Shown here one piece after another: positions 10,060 to 20,200 of a stretch of 24,531 nt of DNA (the first letter of the stretch is position 1; every line of letters begins with the position of its first letter). The position numbers and the translations under genes are program-made. The DNA is taken from positions 1 to 24,531 of the forward strand of contig AZLU01000374.1 of NCBI GenBank assembly GCA_002224055.1, in the 5' to 3' direction. Under the pieces are notes generated by a model, which was given only the letters and a program-made list of their open reading frames with translations, ran no database searches and was not told the origin of the DNA. The DNA is from Pezizomycotina sp. ARF18 (lineage: Eukaryota > Ascomycota).

Positions 10060-12687
10060 TCAAAACGTAGCGTCTAGGCCAATCATACTGAACAAAACAG
10101 GTGCACCGTCAACGGCGAGCATCCGATTCCTGAATTGACACCAAGCAGCTCAGTGCCCATGGCATAGGAGTCAACCTGTTAGATTAAGATTACTGCTGTA
10201 TGAATCATAATATTTATATATGAAAGAGGAACAGCAAGAAAGAGAAAGAAGAAAGCATGAAGAATGAAGAGAAAGAAGGAGGGAGGGAGGAGACAAGGGC
10301 TCAACGGTGAAGAGAAGGTAATTAACTTTCTGATTGTAGTTACCACGTACCGGCATACACGATGAGTTTCGTAACTACTTCAACATCATATCGTGTTCGT
10401 GTTTTCAACAGCGTTGAAAACCTTTTCGTTGTCGGCATAGCCATAATTTTAGTATCTAAATCATCCCCAAATCCGTCTTTATCTGTCTCTTCGGTAACTT
10501 ATGTGCCATATAACATCGTAAGCTTAAAATACTGAGATTGAGTTTTAGAAGGAGAAAAAAAAAGAAAAAAAAAAAGAGACACAAGCGAGGGAGAGAAGTA
10601 AAAGAACGGATGTATTACCACCATTAGATGTTGAGGGCCGCAGGGTTTCTCCCAGGGTATCAACGACGTTTGTGCCGTAGATTCCCTGCCCCTCTCTAAC
10701 GGCAATCGATTCGTATATATCGGCCTCGCTCTGAGGGCCAACGGAATCAGATCTTGGTCGCCGCACGTTGCGTATGAAAGCTGGGATATCGCGATAGGTG
10801 GCAAAGTGTCGTCGGAATATGAGACGGAACATGTTTGTATTGGCTTGCTTGCATAAAATATCTGCGTGGAAGAGTCCAACCTATACGTGCTTCAAAGAAG
10901 CGGTAAATTGGTGGAAGAAATCGGTGGAGCAACGGCTTCATCAGTTCACGCCATGCCAGAATACATGCGATGCCAGTAACTATGCGAAGAAAGACTCTCA
11001 GGACGCCAAGCGACTCCCAAGAGAAAGGTATTATGGCACGCGGGTTATGTCCGGCATGCGCGTAGTGCCACTGCCCGACATCCACGCCAATAACGACTCC
11101 AATGAAGGCCACGCCGTCGTCGAAACATGGACAAGGATCGCGGGTTCTGGGTGTATCGCAACCATTAGAAGCGCGGTTCCGATGATACAGGCTGGAAACC
11201 AGAACCTGCAGAGCATATGAGCTCGTGGAAGCTTCCGCAGAGAGAAATTCAATAGACGACAACAATGCGCCAAGTAAGAACCGCAAATGACATCTAGAAA
11301 ACCATGCATGCCACAGTAGAGGCGTCCTATCACAATAGTAATCGCATAAACGAGTGCCAGGATGATCAGAGAAGTCTTGCTCATAGGGGCTACATCTGAT
11401 GCCTGTCGGAGAATAAGGAAACGTATAGCGCCACTGACACGGCATTTGTGCTGTGAGTAGACGGAAAACATACTCCAGTGCTGCTGAACCGGACTATTCC
11501 ATTCCCAGGGCGTGATGGATGTTTAGTACATTTATCTCTATATTTATCAAGGTGACTTTGGTAGGACAGGGGAGCTGACAAAAAGTGCGAATGAAGGGAC
11601 GAGTTTACCATTGTGATTCGATGCAAGGGAGGCGATAGAGGTCTAGGAAGGCTAGTTATCAAGGTGGTAAGCGATAAAACCAAAGCTGGGATACCAAAAA
11701 AAAGAGTTGGCGGTCATGTACGCAAATCTAACCAGAATAAGTCCTTTAAGAATCCGCTAAGAAATACGCCCAAGCTAGAACATGGACAAAGCTTCACCAC
11801 CTTGTCAGCTTTACTGTATACGCGCTGCTTAGTGTCAAGAAGGCGATTTGGTAATTCGGGATGGCAAAACCTTCGGGCCATGGTCGAAGCACCGCACCAA
11901 AAAGAGCATCGGCAGGAATAGCATAAAGAAGGTATGCGTGCCTAAGTTTGCCGACATGGCAAAATATACATCGAGGCTATCGGACCGCGCGTGCTCCTAA
12001 CAGAGACAATCGGACGCAGTTTAGTCAGTGACGGAAAGCTGACTCAAAAGATAAAATAAAATCAAACAAAATAAACTCCTGGGGCTGAGTAGATATTGCA
12101 CCTGTCAAAAGGTATTCGTCTTAAGTAAGGAGGAAAAAATAAGAGGGGATCATTGAGTGCTCTAATATACATATATATTTAAAGAAATTTGCTGGATTAT
12201 TATATTTACTATAAGGTACATTGTATATATAAGAGGTCTAGATACGAATTTCGAGGCCATTTGGGGTACACTCACTTGCAGATATGCTAGATAAGGTATT
12301 TCCCATCGCAAAGCGGGTAACAGATACTGCCTCGCTCTATATCTCCAACCTGGCAGCCTGCTCTTATCTGGGAAGAAAAGGGGAGGTTAAATAAACGTGT
12401 TTGTTATCATTATTTAAATATATTCTTATTTTATTATATTTGATTTTTAAAGCGATATTGATATCCTTGGGATAAAAGAATGACATCAAAGAGGACAGGA
12501 ATGAAGAATCTGATACGGCGTACATCCGCTCTAGCTGGGTTTCTATCTCCTTCTCTTCCTTTTCTTTTCGGAAGGCGGTTATAACAACACTCACAGTGAT
12601 TGAGGGCCGTAATCCGGCTGTTGGCATGGGCGCATGAGCAATGGAAGGATCTCCAGTTGCGCTCGTGTTCGCCATCCTGGCTCCCAA
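10060..12687 (-). CDS. LCB3: Sphingoid long-chain-base-phosphate phosphatase (PAP2 superfamily)
   Basis: ER-membrane enzyme that dephosphorylates phytosphingosine/dihydrosphingosine 1-phosphate. Exons in transcript order: from MGARMANTS (12687); one with RARQYLLPALRWEIPYLAYL (12367-12276); one with SANLGTHTFFMLFLPMLFWC and SGFLKDLF (to 11733); LPRPLSPPLHRITM (11651-11609), the first PAP2 signature; SGSAALEYGFPSTHSTNAVS (from 11493), the second; SKTSLIILALVYAITIVIGR with RLYCGMHGFLDV, the third, and PCPCFDDGVAFIGVVIG; a C-terminal exon with RYDVEVVTKLIVYA; and a last exon of about 23 codons, LAVDGAPVLFSMIGLD, ending TGA at 10062-10060. Introns: 12594-12368, 12275-11997, 11732-11652, 11608-11494, 10618-10498 (less sure) and 10350-10130; joins such as TG|C in LFCLPRP restore conserved sequence. 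Several hydrophobic segments fit a multi-pass protein. Catalytic His residues (PSTHS; CGMHGFLD) are present. Single-base breaks include one G missing at YGF near 11470. LCB3 and YSR3 cannot be separated by eye. Confidence 0.95.
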
Positions 12688-12896
12688 TGTCTTAACGTCT
12701 CTGTTCTCTTGCCCTGAACACGCTTGGTGTCAATGGTTTGGGTCCTGAGGATGGCCCGGGCAATTCGCCGGTTTCACTTGGAGGCTTGTAGCTTAATTGA
12801 ATGGAAGCTTGTTGGCTTGTACTTGGAAATAATTAAAATAGAGGTAAGAATCAAATAGAGACTTCAGTGCTTAGGTAGGTGTACACTTAAATCAAA

Positions 12897-12996
12897 ATAA
12901 AATGAAATAAAATAAGAAATAAGAAAATAGAAAATAGAAAATAGAAATAGAAAATAGAAAATAGAAAATAGAAAATAGAAAATAGAAATAATAAAA
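12897..12996. repeat. AAAATAG heptamer-like minisatellite
   Basis: Tandem AAAATAG units with some shorter AAATAG and AAATAAG variants, ending just before a T run at about 13009-13023. The reverse strand reads as a low-complexity Phe/Tyr/Leu frame, which is a product of the repeat. Confidence 0.9.
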
Positions 12997-13243
12997 AATC
13001 GAATATGGTTTTTTTTTTTTTTTCGAAAATAAGAAGTTGATCTTATGTATGGGGGGTACTAATAACAATACTCGGGAGTCTTCGAACAACATGGAGTAGA
13101 AAATTTCTGTATCACGTGACTCCACACTCCTCGTTACCTTAGCTACAGAGACCAGCTGCTGTTTTTATAGTTTGTTTCGCTGACATTAAAACCGAGCTCA
13201 TGAAGGATTGTAGAGGAAGTATATACTCAAGTACGCCTTTTCC

Positions 13244-13390
13244 TTTTTTTTTTTTTTTTTTTTTTTTTGAAGACAAATAAATAAATAAATAAATAAATAG
13301 ATATATACGCTTGAGAAAGAAAGAAAACCTTTTTGATTTTTATTTATTTATTTATTTATTTTAGGTAGGAAGCAATACTCGGTCTAGCGC

Positions 13391-13416
<26 letters not shown>
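13244..13416. repeat. Clustered low-complexity block: T25, (AAAT)6, (ATTT)5, (TA)13
   Basis: T25 at 13244-13268; six perfect AAAT units at 13275-13298; five ATTT units at 13342-13361, which are the reverse complement of the AAAT units and can pair with them over a 43-nt gap; then 13 TA units at 13391-13416. A further A22 run sits at 13505-13526. Confidence 0.9.
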
Positions 13417-13421
<5 letters not shown>

Positions 13422-14021
13422 GTACGTCTAGATATATATATCTCCTAATACGCCTCTTGAGAGTAAAAGATTTTGAGAAAAAGAAAATACAAAAGAAGAA
13501 GACCAAAAAAAAAAAAAAAAAAAAAAGAGCAAAAGAACTTCAATAAATCGAACAACCTCTCTTTGAGCTTCTTCCATCCTACTCTTTCTCACCTGAGGTA
13601 CACTATACTTAGTCTCTTTGTTTACTCGAGCTGATTAGAGCAAAGACGCTGCTTCTACAGCCGTTCCCCTTCGATTATTAGATCGATATATTCATTTTAT
13701 TACACCACGTCGACGCAAACAAAACAGGCAAGAACAGGCACAGTATCCAACGAAGTATAAGTTCTAGCGGTTTCCCGGTAAATTCAATTCTCCCTTTAAT
13801 CTCAATCTCACAACGCCGAAGCTGGAAATTTTGGAAGTGCTTACAAGAGTTTATGACAGTTCACGATCATAGAGAACCTCCTTGCAACCCAAGCACGAGG
13901 GGCCCTTTCCTTTCTTCCTTCATCATTTCCCTCTAGTCCAAGGCATTGTGACTAAATCCCAACCGAGCCTATCGATCCCTCCGACGATAAACATTCCCAC
14001 ACGTATTCACCCTGGTATAAG

Positions 14022-15032
14022 ATGGCAGTAGAGTCTTTGATCAGAACCCAGCCAAGTATGCTACTATCTAGAGCGGCTTCCCGAGCGCATCAGATAGAAG
14101 TAACCATAGCGGCAGCGACCAAAGTGGTAGATCTACGGGAGCCACCACCCCGGTTGCATTTTCGAAAAAGCTCGTCGTTGTTGGAGATGGAGGATGCGGG
14201 AAAACATGTCTATTGATAAGCTTTTCGCAAGGCTACTTCCCAGAGGTACGACCCGAATCGCTTTTCGGCTTCCGTCCTTTTTTTTTTTTTTTTTTTTTTT
14301 TTTCAAATAAATTACCGATATTGCGCCTTCCAATTTCCCCCCCCCCCCCCCCCGTTTCTTTCCTGTAAGCCTATACTGAAGAGCAATTTCGTCCGTATCC
14401 AGAAATATGTTCCTACTGTTTTTGAAAACTACGTCACCCACACGACCCACAAGCAGAGCAAGAAAAACGTGGAACTTGCGCTCTGGGACACCGCTGGCCA
14501 GGAAGAGTACGACCGCCTGAGACCGCTTTCCTATCCTGAGACGGACGTCATATTCGTCTGTTTCGCTATTGACTGCCCAACTAGTCTTGAGAATGTGATG
14601 GATAAGGTATGAGTTCTCTTCGCTTCAAGCACGGGCTTTGTTTCGCTGTTTATTCTTCTTCCAGTAAACTTTTATCCATAGTGTTTCTTTTTTTTTTTTC
14701 TTTGCTTACTGACCATTCCTTTAGTGGTACCCGAGGTAATCCATTTTTGTCCATCTACGCCCATCATATTGGTCGGCCTCAAATCAGATCTACGAAATAA
14801 TCGTAACGCCACGGATCTTTTACGCACCCAGGGCCTTACGCCGGTAACTCCCAGCAAGCAACAGCCATCGCAACCGGATGGGAGCACTATATGGAGTGTA
14901 GTAGCAAGACGATGGTCGGGGTGCACGATGTATTTGACATGGCTGTTAATATAGGCAGTTGGTGATGATGTTGGGTATCCAGGAGCAGGTGTAGGCGAAA
15001 GAAGAAGCAGAATAAATGCAAGATCCCTGTGA
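14022..15032 (+). CDS. rho4: Rho-family small GTPase, Rho4-type
   Basis: Membrane-bound molecular switch; fungal Rho4 proteins act in septation and cell-wall synthesis. Ser-rich N-terminal extension, then P-loop [20 protein letters not shown] (about 14168), intron 14246-14402, effector region [13 protein letters not shown] (14403), switch [38 protein letters not shown], intron 14607-14724, [19 protein letters not shown], base-recognition [36 protein letters not shown], a Gly-rich linker, a basic stretch and a C-terminal CaaX box. [14 protein letters not shown] and TQGLTPVT favour Rho4 over Rho1-3 or Cdc42 (from memory of the family). Read literally, the frame ends early at 14955. Following the conserved frame gives [11 protein letters not shown] and TGA at 15030-15032, but one extra C at 15025-15027 hides the CKIL end. 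Other single-base breaks: near 14090, 14731, 14850, 14955. The ATG at 14022 is the best start but not proven. Confidence 0.95.
14278..14353. repeat. T26 and C17 homopolymers inside RHO4 intron 1
   Basis: T26 at 14278-14303 and C17 at 14337-14353, both between the donor at 14246 and the acceptor at 14402. The branch region (CTATACTGA) lies downstream of both. Run lengths are probably approximate. Confidence 0.9.
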
Positions 15033-17283
15033 TTTCCAATGCCAGGCGCAAAAATCGACCAAGCCAATTAAAAAAAAAAAAAAAAAAGGTTATTATAAAA
15101 GATAAGGTGGTATATTTGTTTACGAAGGGCATCGAGTTCTTTGAGCTCGCTTTTTCTCGTTGTAATTGCTGGTAATACCATTCCTTCTGCGTCTCAGTTT
15201 TCTTTCTCTTATGTTTACGGGTAATCATATACTTGGGGCATCAGGATGGAGTTTTACTGCTTTAATGGTTAAGTATTCCGTATACCTCCTTTGTAACTTG
15301 GGTCTCTTAACTTATCAATTCGTTCAAAATGCAGATGTAACTCAATTTTCTGCATCAATCCTTTCACATGACTTTTATCAACCCATTTGGGCCACTTTCC
15401 TCTGTTGTCTGCAAGGATATCCACTTCTTCCCTATTTTTTTTTTTTTTTTTCTTTTCTTTCCTTTCTTCGCAATACGCATGATTATGGATGGTCTTATCG
15501 TTTATTTGATTTTGTTTTGCCGATTCAATTTTTCCTTCCGCTTGTACACTCTTCGCTGGCGATCCTTCGGTGATCTGAAGGACGTATTTTTGGGCTTTCG
15601 CGTACAGATATGAGGGATCATGGTTTCACGCGATAGTTGGTCCAAATTTTTCGCCCGTCTTTTCTCTAGTGTAGACTAAAAGAAAAATATACATGCTCTT
15701 TCACAACCCGATTTCATAGCCTAAAAAAATAAAACAATAAATAGAAATTAGGTGAGAAAGGTGACGAATAGTAAGGCAAAAGAAAGAGATGGCGTATATG
15801 TGAGTTGGGAGTGACATTCGAATATCAATCCTGAAAGCAACTTGGTAGTCTATAAAAATGATGTCGAATTCTAAACCTTGCTGTATAGTTCGGGGAGGCC
15901 CTTGGATAATACAAAGCTAGAGGCTAATAAAAGGAAGTCGAGAAGATTATATCACTACGATGAGAAATTCAAAAGGCTAAACATAGCTAAGTAGCTACTC
16001 GACCCATTCGTGAAATTTAATGGAAAAGCCAGGGCCACGATCGAAAATAAACGAGGTTTCATTTCAACTACCATTGACCTAGGGTATTTATTGTTGTACA
16101 GACCCGTTCTACCGCGTATTGTACAACGTACTTAAAGCCACTTGACTTTAAAACGTTGTTTATATATGTATAGATCGAGTAATCTGATATTCTAGGCCTG
16201 TAAACTAGCTAATACTCGCTATACAATCAGCGGCGGAGCCTGAAATAGTTCTACTCTCTTTCCACAAAAATTAAAAACAAGAGGGGAAGCAAAGTTGATA
16301 ATTAAGTAGTAAAGTGTTACTGCTATGCAATCATTTAAATCCATTCAATGAGTCTAGATACTTTTATCCTGAGGAAATTTTGCTCCTTGTTGAACTACGT
16401 TCCGTGTGTTCTAACCTTGAACGGTAGTAGGTTAATATTCCAGTGTATCTTGTTGGCAAGGTCAAAAGAGAAAGAAAAGAAATTTATAGCATTCTGATTT
16501 CAAGACTCGAATATTCTTCAGTACTTTCGTAACAAAGGAGGACACATCGTGAAGAAAAGCCTAATGCGAGAACTTCAAAAAAAAAAAAGGAAGAAAAGGG
16601 GGGGGGGGGAAGTAGAAGGGACAAGGGAAAGTAAAATCGAAAAAAAAAAATGAAGGGACTAGGAAAGGTATTAGCAAAGATAGAGGAATAGAAGAGTACT
16701 TAGTATATATTCGTTGTAAGAGATATACCATCGATACTGATGACAATGAATAAGATATTATATCATATACTTCGATATGCCATATATTGGCGTTTTTTGA
16801 ATGACGAAAGTGGAAGTAAATACATGTGAATAATAAAGAAACCAAACTACCGAAAGCTGTAAAGAACGAAGAGGCTGGGAGGACACAGGCAAAAAATCAA
16901 TTCAAATAAGTAATCCATTCCACCAAAAGGAGAGAGAGAGAAAGAGAGATATATAGAAAAGAAGGGGAAAAGGGATGGAGAGAAGGGACTGGGAGAAGAA
17001 CAGTAGTAGAAAGGGGCCAAGCTAATTAAGGATTCTATAGTGGTTAAGTATTCATGGCAAACCAAAAAAAAAGAAAGGAAGGGGGGAAGGGAGAGAGAGA
17101 TAAAGTAAGGTGTACATAAACCATAAGTCACTCGCCGTAATATAATTACACAGCCAAAAAAAAAAAAAAAAAGGAAAAGAGAAGAGAAAGGTCGCCAAGG
17201 ACGATACAAAAGGTTAAAAAAAAAAAAATAGAACGTCAAATCGTGATTTAGCAGAATCCACCAAACTCGGTACAGATTCAAAC
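15033..17283. other. Tail-to-tail intergenic region between RHO4 and kinesin, no gene supported
   Basis: About 2.2 kb, the longest gene-free stretch. The plus-strand frame at 15166-15573 is rich in Phe/Leu with a long F run from a T homopolymer; it has no motif and lies directly behind RHO4, so it is most likely 3' flank. The rest is A-rich with a G12 run (16598-16609), an A12 run (16577-16588) and GAGA tracts (about 16930-17100). Minus-strand frames here are T-tract-derived and lie beyond the kinesin stop. Confidence 0.6.
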
Positions 17284-20200
17284 CTAGAAACAATTGAGCG
17301 TGCTCTTTCTTCTTTTCGGACAGTGCTTCCATCTTCCGTTCGAGCGCTTCTCTCGCTCTTTCTGCCTCCAGCCTTGCCAATCTCTCATCTTCCATAGCCT
17401 GCATGGAATACCTGCTGGACTGAGATTCGTTTCTTGTTCTATCCAGTTCCTGTTGAACTTGATTTGCCTTGATCTGGTAAGACTCTTTATCAGCAGTGAG
17501 TCTTTTCATGGTCTTTTCGCAATCTGTTAGCGCCTCCTCGAGAGTTGCAGTCATGCCTTTTCTGCCTGGAGCTGCTTCTCGAGAGTCTTGATCCTCGCCT
17601 CCTGATCTTCGAATGGTGGCGACGTAGTCTTTGCTTGGCCGGCGAGACATTGTTGGCGTAGGCGGAGGATGGGCGGTAGTTCCAGCGGCGGCATTTCCAG
17701 TACCAGTCGTCGATGATACTGTGCTTGGAAGTGGCGGAAGGGGGATCGCAGGAGGCGGCGAAGGGAGAGAAGCCGTGGATGCACTCTTACGGAGATTCGT
17801 TGAAGAAACGGAGTTTGATCTCTGGGCACGACCACCTCCTGCACCGGGGTTCGCAGCTGCTAGTTCTACCTGAACGTCGTTAAGCCTTGTCTGTAAGAGG
17901 AGTATTAGTAAAAATCATTATGCCTACACATGCTAAGCAAGGGGGAGATACGGAGCCGAAAAATCTGTTCCATTGGTTTTTCTCAATTTTCACACCCTCT
18001 TTGTTCAGGAGTCTGCTACAACCCTCTCGTATGGTACTCACTTGTAGATTATTGAGATCCGTTGATAGGTCATCGATCGTCGTTTAGATTCCATTCCAGC
18101 GCGTTGCGAGTCTTCCAACAATCTCGCATGTTCCCTTTGTGTAGCCTCGAGTTCTGCCAGCACTTCATCGAGCTTCTTACTAGTATCTGATGCTGGTCAT
18201 ATGTTGTCGTAAGTTGTTGCTCAAGCTGGTCGATCATCTCAGTATGCTTGTTCTCCTTCTTGGTCAGTTCTTCCAATTCTTGTTGGACTTGGTATGCGCT
18301 TTGTTTAGCTCATCTAGAGCCTCTGTTGTTTCTCGATATTGGAAAGATACATCGTAATGTCTGACTCCCTTTTGTCGAGTAGAGCCTGCTTGCTCTTCAG
18401 GTCTTCCTCGACAACAAGTTTCTCTTTCTCCATAGTCTCAATCAATGACCCAGCCTCCAAGAAAGACTTCTCGAGACTCGCTAGGCGATTTGATTGGTCT
18501 TCCATTTTCGACTTCAGCTCACTAAGTTCAAGCTTAAGTGTATCGGCAGCGGCGGCATTTTCTGAAGAGGCTCGGGCTCTTTCGCTGCCTTTTCCTCGGC
18601 TTCAGACAAAGCTTCAGAGAGTTCATCAAGTTGAGTTGGATATGTCCAAGTTCCGTTCGAGCTCCTCGTTCTGTTTCTTTGCGGCAACGAGCTCCTCGTC
18701 GGCCGCTGAGGCGTCAGAAACATCGTTCGAACCATCCATGCCCGAATGGTTGGTATTCTGCTCTCCGTCACCTGCCATCCAATTGACCATCCATGGGAGG
18801 CTGAACTGCATGTGGATCATGTGATAAGGCGGTTCCATTTACGTTCGAATGGATTCCGGCTGAACTCGGGATTTCCTGCCACGACAAGCCTTCAGTGTAA
18901 CGTGACATTGCAACTTTACTCTTTTCGACGCAAAGAGCAAGCCTTTGCACGAGAGCGTCTGATTCTATGTTGCCTTTGCTGGACGTCGTAGCACCGGATG
19001 CGGCGGCATCATCTTGAGCCTGGTCGATTTCCTTACTAATTTCGTCGCTAGCAGGTAGCTGTACAGTCGATAGTTGGCTCTCTAACTCCTGAAGAGCAAG
19101 GAGGAGTCTTCCTTCGGTGCGACTGAAGGATACTGCTATCTGCGTCGACTTGTGGCCGAAGGAATCATCTTCGCACTCCGTTCTCAAGAAAGCTCGCAGT
19201 ATTGGGCTTCGTCGCCTGCTGTTGTCGTCACTAGGGTCTGGAAATGTTCCTTAAGGGTTTCAATTTCTTGGCAGAGCTCCGCTTCTCTGGAGCGTGAGTT
19301 TTGTTCAATCTATCGAGCTCGAGTTCACATTCCTTAAGCCGGTTCTGTAATGAAGCGACAACGGAGATGTCCATCGGGAATTGTTGATGCTTTTCAGGCA
19401 AAAGGCAGGTCAGTCAATGCATTGGTAGAATAAGAATACACACGCACACACACGAACATAGAGAGAGAGAGAGAGAGGAGTGTGTGTTGTGTGTGTGTGT
19501 GTGTTTTGTCAGCGACCATACCTAGATCTTTCACGGCTAAGCATTTATCATGGCAGCCTTAGTTTCCATGTCTTTTCGCAGACCTATAACCTCATTCTCG
19601 AGCTCTGAATCCGCTCGACTCGTTTGTAGCTCATGCTGAACGCGCGATGTTCATGTCAAAAACATCCATTGCGTCACCGTGACCATCTAAGTACTGATTT
19701 GCCAACGATTTAAGACTCTTGAAGGACCTATTCGCACGATCAAGGACACAAGGCTTTGGCTAGATTTCCGACGCAAGAACTGGGCCGCTGCTAGGGATGT
19801 CACGCCATTAACCCGCGAGCGAGACATATCTGCTTTCAGTTCTCCACCAATGCAAGCAATCAGCGTGTTCCTGGATAAGCCTCTCATGCTCTTCGCGCAA
19901 AGCATTCATTTCAGAGCCATCACCCTCTTGTACACTTTTCTGGCTTTCTTCATCGCAAGGACACCGTTTTCGAAGCCGTCAGTTGGCTCGCGAGTTTAAT
20001 TTGCATGGTAGAGTCGTGCGGCAGCGCTTGAAGCTCCAAGGATAGAGAGCGGGAACCCAGCTCGTAGTCATCATCTTGTCTCAATCACTGATATGCGTTT
20101 GCAGCTAAGAAGGAGCTCGGGCGCTGAGAGTCCGTATTGGGGGTGAATCAGGCCGGTCGCATCGGATTGCTGATGGTGGCGTCGCTCATCCACTGATCCT

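Larger units (their letters stand above)
12688..14021. promoter_or_regulatory. Head-to-head promoter region of LCB3-type gene and RHO4-type gene
   Basis: A 1.3-kb spacer between divergent start codons. Its middle (about 12897-13526) is almost entirely low-complexity: AAAATAG repeats, T runs, AAAT and ATTT repeats facing each other, a TA run and an A22 run. After this, 13540-14021 is pyrimidine-rich, with CTCTCTTT, TTCTTCC and TTTCTCACC patches typical of fungal transcription starts and 5' leaders. No gene is supported. Confidence 0.6.

Noticed and set aside
10798-11220. Plus-strand 140-codon frame
   Set aside because: It lies opposite the conserved LCB3 sequence (PCPCFDDGVAFIGVVIG), which accounts for this DNA.
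11613-11921. Plus-strand Lys/Arg-rich 102-codon frame, ribosomal-protein-like at first glance
   Set aside because: The minus strand here encodes the LCB3 exons with FWC...SGFLKDLF and LPRPLSPPLHRIT joined by a clean intron.
12892-13125. Minus-strand Phe/Tyr-rich frame
   Set aside because: Translation of the AAAATAG tandem repeat and the adjoining T run.
15166-15573. Plus-strand hydrophobic 135-codon frame behind RHO4, possibly a membrane protein
   Set aside because: Composition is driven by T-rich DNA, it includes a homopolymer-coded Phe run, has no family motif, and sits where the RHO4 3' flank is expected.
16847-17283. C-terminal extension of the kinesin frame with Phe-rich, TM-like segments
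   Set aside because: A one-base shift at the Lys run gives a stop at 17284 directly after KSTLNCF; the extension is T-tract translation.
18339-18824. Plus-strand Ser-rich 161-codon frame
   Set aside because: Shadow of the kinesin coiled coil (LASLEKSFLEAG, LDELSEALSEAEEKAA) on the minus strand.
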